Assembly (NCBI GenBank): GCA_958448395.1
Contig: CAUDDP010000063.1
Location: 1-12,151, forward strand
DNA: 12,151 nucleotides
Direction of reading: 5' to 3'
From: an uncultured Oscillospiraceae bacterium
GTDB lineage: Bacteria > Bacillota > Clostridia > Oscillospirales > Ruminococcaceae
This document shows positions 6,707 to 12,102 of the stretch, piece by piece; the first letter of the stretch is position 1; the number at the start of each line of letters is the position of its first letter. The position numbers were made by a program, and so were the translations under genes. The notes under the pieces are model-generated. The model was not told the DNA's origin. It ran no database searches and was given only the letters and a program-made list of their open reading frames with translations.

Positions 6707-7330
6707 ATGCAGATTACACAAGTGATACAGAAAGGTTCATCTGTCTGGGAATTACAACTGGCAGATGGACGCTGCTATGAAATTGACCACGCCTGCGTAT
6801 TGGAATACGCATTGCTTGACCGTCTGGAAATCGAAGAGGAAACGTTGCAGCAAATGCAGACAACGTTCTGTCAACGACATGCCATGCAGCAGGCAATTCG
6901 ATGGCTGAATTTTCGCCCTTATACCTATAAAGCCATGTTCCAACGGCTCGCACCGCAATATGGGGAAGCAGTCAGCTTTGCAGTTTTAAAGCGACTGACA
7001 GAAATGGGTGTCATCAATGACTATCAGTATGCCCAGCAAATGGCACGCTCTGCGGTGGAACGAAAGGGCTATGGTCTGCGGCGGGCAGGGGAGATGATGC
7101 GACAAAAAGGCGTTCCAAAAACGGTCATTGCAGCAGTACTCAAACCGTATGAGGAAACCGTCACAGAACGATTGTTGCAGCTGATACAGCGACATTATGC
7201 AGAAAAACTCACCGATCCATCTGATCGCCAGATGGTACAGCGTGTAAAAGCCGCATTGGTGCGGAAGGGTTACAGCTTTTCAGAAGTCAATGCAGCAGTA
7301 CAGCAATATTGGGAGGAAGCAGACACATGA
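6707..7330 (+). CDS. recX: Regulatory protein RecX
   Basis: RecX binds RecA filaments and limits their extension and ATPase activity. This 207-residue protein fits the three-helix-repeat architecture of the family: a variable N-terminal part (1-60), then RecX repeats with AIRWLNFRPYTYKAMFQRL (64-82), LKRLTEMGVINDYQYAQQM (about 94-112) and KGYGLRRAGEMMRQKGVPKT (from about 119), and a final repeat with VRKGYSFSEVNAAV. It starts 3 nt after the recA stop with only a weak Shine-Dalgarno sequence, so translation is probably coupled to recA and kept lower. Its stop overlaps the rnhA start (ATGA). No membrane or signal segments. Confidence 0.93.
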   Translation: MQITQVIQKGSSVWELQLADGRCYEIDHACVLEYALLDRLEIEEETLQQMQTTFCQRHAMQQAIRWLNFRPYTYKAMFQRLAPQYGEAVSFAVLKRLTEMGVINDYQYAQQMARSAVERKGYGLRRAGEMMRQKGVPKTVIAAVLKPYEETVTERLLQLIQRHYAEKLTDPSDRQMVQRVKAALVRKGYSFSEVNAAVQQYWEEADT

Positions 7331-7767
7331 AAACGGTAGAAATTTTTACAGACGGTGCTTGCAGCGGCAACCCCGGTGCTGGCGGCTGGGGAGCAGTCCT
7401 GCGGTATGGCACAAAAGAAAAAGAGCTCTCCGGCGGTGCAGCAGAGACGACCAATAACCGCATGGAGCTTTCCGGTGTCATTGCAGCCCTCTCGGCATTA
7501 AAAGAACCCTGTCATGTAATTCTGACAACAGATAGTAAATATGTGGTAGACAGTGTGACAAAGGGCTGGGTGTACGGCTGGCAGAAACGAGGCTGGGTGA
7601 AAGCCGATAAAAAACCGGCTTTGAATGTCGACTTGTGGCAGCAGCTTCTTCCGTTGCTGGAACGGCATCAGGTGGAATTTGTATGGGTGAAGGGACATGC
7701 CGGACATCCAGAAAATGAACGCTGTGACCGATTGGCAGTGGCACAAAGAGATTTGCATCAGAAATAG
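7327..7767 (+). CDS. rnhA: Ribonuclease HI
   Basis: This enzyme cuts the RNA strand of RNA-DNA hybrids, removing primers and R-loops with two bound metal ions. At 146 residues it has normal length, and every catalytic residue is visible: D9 in FTDGA, E47 in NNRMEL, D69 in TTDSKY, H124 in VKGHAGH and D134 in ERCDRLA. This is nearly the spacing of E. coli RNase HI (D10, E48, D70, H124, D134). The basic handle region (WQKRGWVKADKKP, about 85-97) is also present. I chose the ATG at 7327 because GGGAGG (7311-7316) lies 10 nt upstream and the protein begins in register with the family; an in-frame ATG at 7309 has no such site. It overlaps the recX stop, making a recA-recX-rnhA operon. Confidence 0.96.
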   Translation: MKTVEIFTDGACSGNPGAGGWGAVLRYGTKEKELSGGAAETTNNRMELSGVIAALSALKEPCHVILTTDSKYVVDSVTKGWVYGWQKRGWVKADKKPALNVDLWQQLLPLLERHQVEFVWVKGHAGHPENERCDRLAVAQRDLHQK

Positions 7768-7819
7768 AAACCGGATTTCCACGGAAATGCTTTCTCTTAC
7801 AGAAAGCGGTCTCATCTCC

Positions 7820-7888
7820 GCCGGCAGATTCGCTTCGCTCTCTGCCTGTGTCCGCTGTCCGCCCTGTTTCTGTATGCAAACTTGCAGC
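7820..7888 (-). repeat. Dispersed intergenic repeat, module R1, copy 2
   Basis: This is the inverted copy of 11-79, about 63 of 69 positions identical by eye, with 45 of 46 in the core at 7820-7865. It begins 52 bp after the rnhA stop. Similarity ends sharply at 7820, which suggests a defined repeat edge. The whole interval 7768-8066 between rnhA and the uridine phosphorylase gene holds repeats and hairpins but no gene I can support. Confidence 0.85.
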
Positions 7889-7950
7889 GTTGTTGCTCTG
7901 AATTGCTGTGTTCTGGAATCGTTTTGTTATTTTCAGAGGGCGGACAGCGG
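7852..7950. repeat. Long-range inverted repeat in the rnhA-udp interval
   Basis: CCGCTGTCCGCCCT (7852-7865) is repeated exactly as its reverse complement AGGGCGGACAGCGG (7937-7950). The left arm is part of module R1 copy 2. Overlapping the right arm is a 7-bp inverted repeat (CTCTGAA at 7896-7902 and TTCAGAG at 7932-7938). The 99-bp span could fold as a large stem-loop, or could be two R1 fragments in opposite orientation. Confidence 0.75.
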
Positions 7951-8003
7951 GGGACTTATTCGTCGTCCAGTTATCTTGTCCAACTCGTTTCCTCTGCAAG
8001 GGG

Positions 8004-8031
8004 GACAGCTTGACCGCTGTCGCCTACGGCG
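8004..8031 (+). repeat. Module R3, copy 2, with hairpins
   Basis: CAGCTTGACCGC (8006-8017) repeats 5323-5334 exactly. Here it lies in a 6-bp hairpin, GACAGC/GCTGTC (8004-8021), followed by a 4-bp hairpin, CGCC/GGCG (8021-8031). It ends 20 nt before the Shine-Dalgarno sequence of the uridine phosphorylase gene, so it is likely transcribed into that leader if the promoter lies upstream. Confidence 0.5.
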
Positions 8032-8066
8032 AATTTTACTTGTTCCAACAAAAAGGAGGTATTTCC

Positions 8067-8834
8067 ATGCAGTCTGCAATCCCATTTCATCTACAATGTG
8101 ACCCACAAGCAATCGGACGCTATGTGCTGCTGCCGGGCGACCCCGGTCGTGTCCCAAAAATTGCTGCCTACCTCGAACAGGCACAACTGGTCTCACAGAA
8201 TCGGGAATTTACCATTTACAGCGGCTTTCTGAACGGAGAACGGGTGAATGTTGCTTCTACGGGCATCGGCGGCCCGTCTGCGGCAATTGCCATGGAAGAA
8301 CTGGTGCAGTGCGGTGCAGATACCTTTCTTCGCATTGGAACCTGTGGCGGAATGCAGCCGGAGCTGCTGCCGGGAACGCTGATTTTACCAAGTGGTGCCG
8401 TCCGCATGGACGGTACATCACAGGAGTACATGCCGCTTGCCTTTCCAGCCGTTGCCGACTTCTCTTTGTTGCAGCATTTAGCAGCAGCAGCGGAACAGCT
8501 ACATTATCCCTATCAAGTCGGTGTCGTACAGTGTAAGGACTCCTTCTATGGACAGCATGACCCGGAGCGAATGCCCGTAAGGCAGGAACTGCTTGCAAAC
8601 TGGGCAGCATGGAAAGCAGCTGGCGTGCTGGCATCGGAAATGGAATCTGCAACGTTGTTTGTCACAGCTGCTGTCTTGCATGTGCGTTGTGCAACCGTAT
8701 TGCATATGATTTGGAATCAGGAACGGGAAGCCGTTTCTGCAGAAACCGCACAACTTGACCCGGATACCTCCATTCGGACGGCAATTGCAGCTTTACGAAC
8801 ACAAATTACAGCCGATCAAACCGCAAATCTATGA
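8067..8834 (+). CDS. udp: Uridine phosphorylase
   Basis: This enzyme splits uridine with phosphate into uracil and ribose-1-phosphate for pyrimidine salvage. The 255-residue protein has the NP-I fold motifs in order: PGDPGRV (23-29, phosphate binding), TGIGGPSAAIAMEEL (65-79), RIGTCGG (89-95), KDSFYGQHDPE (157-167) and SEMESATLF (190-198) at the nucleoside site. Length and the SEMESATLF form fit uridine phosphorylase better than hexameric purine nucleoside phosphorylase, but specificity for another nucleoside cannot be fully excluded. The start at 8067 is set by AAAAGGAGG (8051-8059) 7 nt upstream and by the family's N-terminus. A longer open frame from 7908 runs back through repeat sequence and is rejected. 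Confidence 0.9.
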   Translation: MQSAIPFHLQCDPQAIGRYVLLPGDPGRVPKIAAYLEQAQLVSQNREFTIYSGFLNGERVNVASTGIGGPSAAIAMEELVQCGADTFLRIGTCGGMQPELLPGTLILPSGAVRMDGTSQEYMPLAFPAVADFSLLQHLAAAAEQLHYPYQVGVVQCKDSFYGQHDPERMPVRQELLANWAAWKAAGVLASEMESATLFVTAAVLHVRCATVLHMIWNQEREAVSAETAQLDPDTSIRTAIAALRTQITADQTANL

Positions 8835-8859
8835 TATCTATTCTATTTTGAAAGGAATA

Positions 8860-9474
8860 ATGATACAAATGAAATCACAACATGTCATTTTACTGATTCT
8901 TGGCTCGTGCTTTGCAGGAATCGGGCTGGTGGTTGGCATCATTTTTGCCGCTGTTGCTTCTGCCATTCATGACCCTGCTTTTACTGTCATGACCCTAATC
9001 CCCGTGTTGTTCTTTCTGATTGGATGCGGTATCCTCCTTTTTGTTTTTGTAAACATTGCAAAACTGCGAACAGTCAAGAAAAAGGGGACACAATATGCTG
9101 CAAAGATCTATGCCTATGTACAGGATTTTTCTGTAATGGTAAACGGTGCACCACAAATCAATCTAAAAGTACGGTATTATACCGATCAGGTAAAAGAAGC
9201 CATTCTCCCAACCGGTTTTTCAAGTGGCTCTCAAAAGTACCCTATTGGATACACAATTGATATTTTTGAATATCAAGGGAATTTTTCTTGGGATGCAGCG
9301 TCCATCAGAAAAGAACGTTTGCCGTATGAAGAAGAATTGATGAGTGACAGACCGGTAGAACCGGAAAAATTGGATATGATTGCAGTGACCTGTAAAAGCT
9401 GCGGTGCAACCTATCAGGCAGCGGCAGGATATGCCAATCGCTGTCCGTACTGCGGAAATGATACGAATGTATGA
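8860..9474 (+). CDS. Two-helix membrane protein with C-terminal zinc ribbon
   Basis: I do not recognise a named family. From the ATG at 8860 the protein has 204 residues. There are two hydrophobic spans (about 10-33 and 43-66) and then a positively charged turn (KLRTVKKKG). Next comes a soluble domain with the pattern YAAKIYAYVQDFSVMVNG and LKVRYY, reminiscent of DUF3592-type proteins (uncertain). The C-terminus is a zinc ribbon, CKSCG then CPYCG, in the last 30 residues. It is probably a cytoplasmic-membrane protein with both termini inside. AAAGGA at 8851-8856 is close to this ATG (3 nt); the ATG at 8869 (201 residues, 12 nt spacing) is an equal alternative. It lies 25 nt after udp, probably cotranscribed, and a strong terminator follows. 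Its role is unknown. Confidence 0.8.
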   Translation: MIQMKSQHVILLILGSCFAGIGLVVGIIFAAVASAIHDPAFTVMTLIPVLFFLIGCGILLFVFVNIAKLRTVKKKGTQYAAKIYAYVQDFSVMVNGAPQINLKVRYYTDQVKEAILPTGFSSGSQKYPIGYTIDIFEYQGNFSWDAASIRKERLPYEEELMSDRPVEPEKLDMIAVTCKSCGATYQAAAGYANRCPYCGNDTNV

Positions 9475-9529
9475 GAGAAAACATCCGATTCTTTTTGACA
9501 AGTGGGATCTGTCTCATGATAAATTTGCC

Positions 9530-9569
9530 AAAAACCGACACAACTCGATGGAGCAGTGTCGGTTTTTTT
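9530..9569. terminator. Bidirectional rho-independent terminator
   Basis: A 12-bp stem (9530-9541 and 9556-9567; core ACCGACAC/GTGTCGGT) with a 14-nt loop is followed by a run of T on the plus strand. Read from the minus strand it also ends in a T run. It lies 55 nt after the membrane-protein stop and 45 nt after the end of the convergent Q/N-rich gene, so it can serve both. Confidence 0.85.
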
Positions 9570-9614
9570 GCATCATCCATGCATTCTGTAATTTTGTTCA
9601 GCGTTTGTCCCGTT

Positions 9615-9824
9615 TTACTCCCACGGATTATTTTGCTGTTTTTGATTCTGCATCTGATTCCGATTCCGGCAGTTCTGATTCTGGTTCTGATTCTGCTGGT
9701 TCTGGAACTGATTCTGCTGCCGGTTCTGATTCTGATTCTGCTGATTCTGGAACTGGTTTTGCTGCCGGTTCTGGTTCTGCTGCTGGTTCTGATTCTGCTC
9801 TGCATTCTGATTTTGACGTGACAT
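9615..9824 (-). CDS. Small Gln/Asn-rich repeat protein
   Basis: This 69-residue protein is almost entirely Gln and Asn with scattered Arg, and is probably disordered. Residues 20-34 and 35-49 are an exact tandem repeat (RQQNQFQNQQNQNQN). It has one Cys (52) and ends KQQNNPWE. There is no signal peptide, membrane span or catalytic motif. The strand and start are chosen because AGGAG (9831-9835 on the plus strand) lies 6 nt before this ATG. The opposite-strand frames through the same DNA are Ser/Asp-rich or Ile/Leu-rich and lack such a site. Gln/Asn-rich small proteins occur among spore proteins of Firmicutes, so a spore-associated role is possible but unsupported here. The transcript would converge on the terminator at 9530-9569. 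I am moderately sure it is a real gene. Confidence 0.6.
   Translation of the reverse strand: MSRQNQNAEQNQNQQQNQNRQQNQFQNQQNQNQNRQQNQFQNQQNQNQNQNCRNRNQMQNQKQQNNPWE
9679..9768 (-). repeat. 45-bp tandem repeat, two units, inside the Q/N-rich gene
   Basis: Units 9679-9723 and 9724-9768 differ at about 4 of 45 positions. All differences are synonymous in the minus-strand reading frame, because the two 15-residue units are identical. That pattern supports minus-strand coding with selection on the protein. Confidence 0.8.
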
Positions 9825-10013
9825 ATGGCACTCCTTTTCTCCGCACAAGCGGCTGCCAGCCTGCCGCCGCCCGTGCGGAACTGCAAACGACATCCCTTTC
9901 TGACAACCGGAACAGTGCTGTTTTTTCCTGCACCGCTCTGCCTGTAGTATACCGCTTCTGCTGCAAAATATACGCTATCCGCCAATCCACTTTTCACATT
10001 TTCACGTGGTCTT

Positions 10014-10040
10014 GTTGAAATGTTGAAAAGGTTGTTGAAA
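10014..10040 (+). repeat. Triple GTTGAAA direct repeat
   Basis: GTTGAAA occurs at 10014-10020, 10022-10028 and 10034-10040. It lies about 75 bp upstream of the tRNA promoter -35 box, within the interval 9825-10194. That interval holds no supported gene other than the start of the Q/N-rich ORF at its left edge, and is T-rich on the plus strand with several TTTTCAC words. The function is unknown. Confidence 0.45.
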
Positions 10041-10113
10041 CCATCTATTTTCACCTATTTTCCGTCTCAATTTTCGTCTTTTTTCACAAAATTCATTTTT
10101 TTTGAAAAAAAGC

Positions 10114-10142
10114 TTGACTTTCCGCCGATTTTGTAGTATACT
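10114..10142 (+). promoter_or_regulatory. Promoter of the tRNA operon
   Basis: TTGACT (10114-10119) and TATACT (10137-10142) are spaced by exactly 17 bp. Transcription would start near 10149, about 46 nt before the first tRNA. The near-consensus boxes fit a strongly expressed stable-RNA operon. Confidence 0.88.
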
Positions 10143-10194
10143 ATAAAAGTCGCAGAAATGAAATGTGTTCTGCTTGTATGTGTTGATGATAGGT

Positions 10195-10271
10195 GGCGGC
10201 ATAGCTCAGTTGGCTAGAGTACTCGGTTCATACCCGATTGGTCGCTGGTTCGAATCCTGCTGCCGCTACCA
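10195..10271 (+). tRNA. tRNA-Met (CAT), elongator
   Basis: This 77-nt cloverleaf with encoded CCA has acceptor arms GGCGGCA and TGCCGCT, a D arm AGCTCAGTTGGCTAGAGT, anticodon loop TTCATAC, and a T arm with GGTTCGAATCC. It closely resembles the Bacillus elongator tRNA-Met. The initiator type is unlikely: the GGG/CCC anticodon stem pairs and the unpaired position 1 are missing. A lysidine-modified Ile tRNA also has CAT in its gene, but the body here fits Met better. The top pair of the anticodon stem is a C/T mismatch. Confidence 0.92.
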
Positions 10272-10275
10272 CTTT

Positions 10276-10350
10276 GGCCCGTTGGTCAAGAGGTTAAGAC
10301 ACCGCCCTTTCACGGCGGAATCATGGGTTCAATTCCCGTACGGGTCACCA
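10276..10350 (+). tRNA. tRNA-Glu (TTC), copy 1
   Basis: This 75-nt tRNA with encoded CCA lies 4 nt after tRNA-Met. The anticodon loop CTTTCAC sits on the fully paired stem CCGCC/GGCGG. It matches the Firmicutes tRNA-Glu pattern GGCCCGTTGGTCAAG...ACGGGTCACCA. Confidence 0.96.
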
Positions 10351-10391
10351 TTCAACACAGAATGCTTATGCGTTTCTTTCTGCGATTTTTC

Positions 10392-10466
10392 GGCCCGTTG
10401 GTCAAGCGGTTAAGACATCGCCCTTTCACGGCGGAATCATGGGTTCGATTCCCGTACGGGTCACCA
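10392..10466 (+). tRNA. tRNA-Glu (TTC), copy 2; likely integration target
   Basis: It is identical to copy 1 at 72 of 75 positions (D loop, anticodon stem and T loop differ by one base each; the anticodon stem carries a G-T pair). Identity between the copies continues 3 nt past CCA. It is the last gene of the tRNA operon, and an integrase gene ends 84 bp away. Confidence 0.96.
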
Positions 10467-10469
10467 TTC
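10436..10469 (+). other. Candidate attachment site (att) at the 3' end of tRNA-Glu copy 2
   Basis: Integrases of this class commonly target tRNA 3' ends, and the integrase gene is adjacent with its 3' end facing the tRNA. The T arm and acceptor 3' strand here are the natural core, but the exact limits cannot be set without the matching att copy, which is not in the window. Confidence 0.4.
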
Positions 10470-10475
10470 TAAAGT

Positions 10476-10516
10476 CTCGGAAACAGCATAGATACGTTGT
10501 TTCCGAGTTCTTTTTT
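10476..10516 (+). terminator. Terminator of the tRNA operon
   Basis: A perfect 10-bp stem, CTCGGAAACA/TGTTTCCGAG (10476-10485 and 10498-10507), with a 12-nt loop is followed by TTCTTTTTT. It lies 9 nt after tRNA-Glu copy 2. Confidence 0.9.
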
Positions 10517-10549
10517 ACCCTGATACAGCTTCTGTCCTTTACTTGTCCT

Positions 10550-11749
10550 TTATACAGCTTTGGGCTGTCCTTTGGTGTCATCGGGCTTGTGAAAGTCGAG
10601 TACCGAGGCAATCGCTTCACTTGCCCTTGCCTGAGCCTGATTGAACACATGACAGTAGATAGAAGTCGTGGTTGTGATTGTCGAGTGACCTAATGCTCCC
10701 AACACGGCTGCTGCATCTACACCCTTGTTGATGAGGGCGGAAGCATAGAAGTGTCGCAGGGAGTGAATATCACAGAAACGGAAATTGTTTTCTTCACAGA
10801 ATTCTCTGAGCCAGAAATACGGTGTGTTGTTATTCATCGGTTCACCGTTCCACTTGACGAAAAGACGATCATAGTCCACCCATTTCGTACCGAGCCTTTC
10901 ACGCTCTGCGTCCTGTTCTTCCTTGTACTCACGGAGCATATCCATAACGCACTGAGGAAATTTCAGAGAACGCTGAGACTTCTTTGTCTTTGTAGTGTCG
11001 GTGTATATACCCTTAGAAGCTGTGTAGTTGCTTGTCCTGCGGACACTTATCACGCAGTTGTCCCAGTCAATGTCTTTCCATTCCAGACCGAGCATTTCTC
11101 CTCTGCGGAATCCGCTGTATATCGCCAGAGTAAAGAAAACACGGTATTTCAGCGGTGCAGTTTCAAGGAGCTGAAAGAGCTTTTCGACCTCTTCAAGAGT
11201 ATAGATGTCCTTCTCTTTCTTCTCGCCCTTCGGAACGGTAACACGCTTGCAGGGGTTATCGGTGAGCATCTCCATTTTCACAGCGTAGGAAAATACATCG
11301 CTGATGAAGCTGAAATGATGAATAGCTGTCTTTCTTGACAGCGGTTTGCCGTTTTTCAGGCTTTTGCCGTTAAGGGCCAGATCGTTGATAAACTGCTGAA
11401 TATGACGGCTGGTGATCTTATCAAGTCTGAGGTGACCGATCGCAGGATACACCCTCACAGTAAGCTGTTTCATTCGCTCAAAGGAAGTGTTTCGAAGATT
11501 GAATTTTGCATATTCCTCGAACCACTGCTCGGCAAAATCCTGAAACTTGATATTTGCCGTGACCTGACCTTTCATACACTTATCCTCAAAGAGGATAGCC
11601 TGCTTCTGAAGCTCTTTCTCCACCTGTTTGGCGGTCATGTTCTCCGCAGGCTTCCAAGTCATAGTCTGCACGACCTGATTCCCTGATGTATCATATCCGC
11701 AGGAAACTCTGATCTGATAGGAGTTTCCTCTTTTTCTTATCGTAGCCAT
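10550..11749 (-). CDS. Tyrosine recombinase / integrase (Int family, ICE or phage type)
   Basis: This 399-residue enzyme integrates and excises a mobile element by site-specific recombination. The N-terminus (1-35, MATIRKRGNSYQIRVS) resembles the arm-type DNA-binding domain of Tn916-like integrases. A core-binding helical domain covers about 65-165 and the catalytic domain about 180-385. Catalytic residues are visible: R215 in SGFRRGE, K254 in TKTKKSQR, H329 and R332 in HSLRHFYAS, H355 in LGALGHS, and the nucleophile Y365 in TTSIYCHV. The set is complete, so it should be active. I chose the ATG at 11749 because AAAGGA lies just upstream; an in-frame ATG 8 codons earlier has no such site. The gene reads toward the tRNA-Glu with an excisionase remnant upstream, an xis-int-att order as in Tn916 and pSAM2. 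Confidence 0.95.
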   Translation of the reverse strand: MATIRKRGNSYQIRVSCGYDTSGNQVVQTMTWKPAENMTAKQVEKELQKQAILFEDKCMKGQVTANIKFQDFAEQWFEEYAKFNLRNTSFERMKQLTVRVYPAIGHLRLDKITSRHIQQFINDLALNGKSLKNGKPLSRKTAIHHFSFISDVFSYAVKMEMLTDNPCKRVTVPKGEKKEKDIYTLEEVEKLFQLLETAPLKYRVFFTLAIYSGFRRGEMLGLEWKDIDWDNCVISVRRTSNYTASKGIYTDTTKTKKSQRSLKFPQCVMDMLREYKEEQDAERERLGTKWVDYDRLFVKWNGEPMNNNTPYFWLREFCEENNFRFCDIHSLRHFYASALINKGVDAAAVLGALGHSTITTTTSIYCHVFNQAQARASEAIASVLDFHKPDDTKGQPKAV

Positions 11750-11770
11750 AAATTGATTCCTTTCTATCAA

Positions 11771-11873
11771 CATAGATTTTATGGCATACTCCTGTTACTC
11801 TAATCATAGCGCACATTTGCCCGTATGTCAAGAGTTTTATATATCTTTTTTCAGGAGTATGCCGAAATCTATG
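11771..11873. repeat. Long inverted repeat flanking the integrase promoter
   Basis: The left arm 11771-11794 and right arm 11852-11873 are inverted copies. GGCATACTCCTG/CAGGAGTATGCC is a perfect 12 bp and CATAGATTT/AAATCTATG a perfect 9 bp, with an offset of 3 nt against 1 nt between them. The arms are 57 bp apart, and the integrase promoter lies exactly between them. They could be operator half-sites, Int or Xis arm sites, or ends of a small MITE-like insertion; I see no clear target duplication. Confidence 0.85.
11803..11831 (-). promoter_or_regulatory. Integrase promoter
   Basis: On the minus strand a consensus -35 TTGACA (11826-11831) and -10 TATGAT (11803-11808) are spaced by 17 bp. Transcription would start near 11797 and give a leader of about 47 nt that contains the left arm of the inverted repeat. 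Confidence 0.88.
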
Positions 11874-11895
11874 CTTATGTTCTATGGTGTTTGTG

Positions 11896-11966
11896 GATTT
11901 TCTGTCTGTTGACGTTCAAATGCCGTAAAATCGGCATTCTCAGCGTACAGATTTATCTGTCTGTTG
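11896..11966 (+). repeat. Direct repeats and hairpin between integrase and excisionase remnant
   Basis: TCTGTCTGTTG occurs at 11901-11911 and 11956-11966, each preceded by GATTT (with one extra A in the second). Between them is a perfect 7-bp hairpin, AATGCCG/CGGCATT (11919-11938, 6-nt loop), without a T run. The second direct repeat overlaps the 3' end of the excisionase remnant. These could be recombinase arm-type sites. Confidence 0.55.
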
Positions 11967-12102
11967 TCTGTCCGTTGAAGTAGGCAAGCAGATCAGCCTT
12001 ATTAATGAGCATCTTGCCCTTAACTCCGTCACCTGTCCTCAGGTACGGCAGTTTGCCTTGCTTAATAAGCTTGCGGACGGTGTGTTCAGACAGCCCCTTG
12101 TA
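11953..12102 (-). pseudogene. Excisionase-like helix-turn-helix fragment, 5' end missing
   Basis: This frame encodes 49 residues ending in TAA, beginning YKGLSEHTVRKLIKQGKLPY and closing with KADLLAYFNGQTTDR. This is the recognition-helix part of an excisionase / MerR-like HTH protein of the kind encoded just upstream of Tn916-like integrases, where it directs excision. The frame is interrupted by an in-frame TAA at 12103-12105 directly before the tyrosine, where the first part of the HTH should be. No ATG, GTG or TTG gives a plausible start; the only internal Met lies well inside the domain. It may be a remnant cut by a rearrangement at about 12103, or an assembly junction. The window ends 49 bp further on, so a split copy elsewhere is possible. 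Confidence 0.7.

Noticed and set aside
7820..8031. CRISPR array or riboswitch between rnhA and udp
   Set aside because: The repeats are not regularly spaced, occur in both orientations, and match distant intergenic sites; no known riboswitch core is recognisable.
7908..8066. N-terminal extension of uridine phosphorylase
   Set aside because: It is encoded by repeat and hairpin sequence; the strong Shine-Dalgarno sequence at 8051-8059 and family length set the start at 8067.
9471..9821. Plus-strand frame encoding a very hydrophobic Ile/Leu-rich protein overlapping the previous stop
   Set aside because: The hydrophobic run is the complement of CAG/AAT codons. It has no Shine-Dalgarno sequence and runs through a strong terminator.
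9404..10018. Plus-strand frame encoding a Ser/Asp-rich repeat protein
   Set aside because: It is a shadow of the Gln/Asn codons on the minus strand. It starts inside the zinc-ribbon gene, crosses the terminator, and has no ribosome binding site.
10276..10466. The two tRNA-Glu genes as attL and attR of a tiny excised element
   Set aside because: They are only 41 bp apart with nothing mobile between, and tandem near-identical tRNA genes are common in Firmicutes; the integrase is outside the pair.
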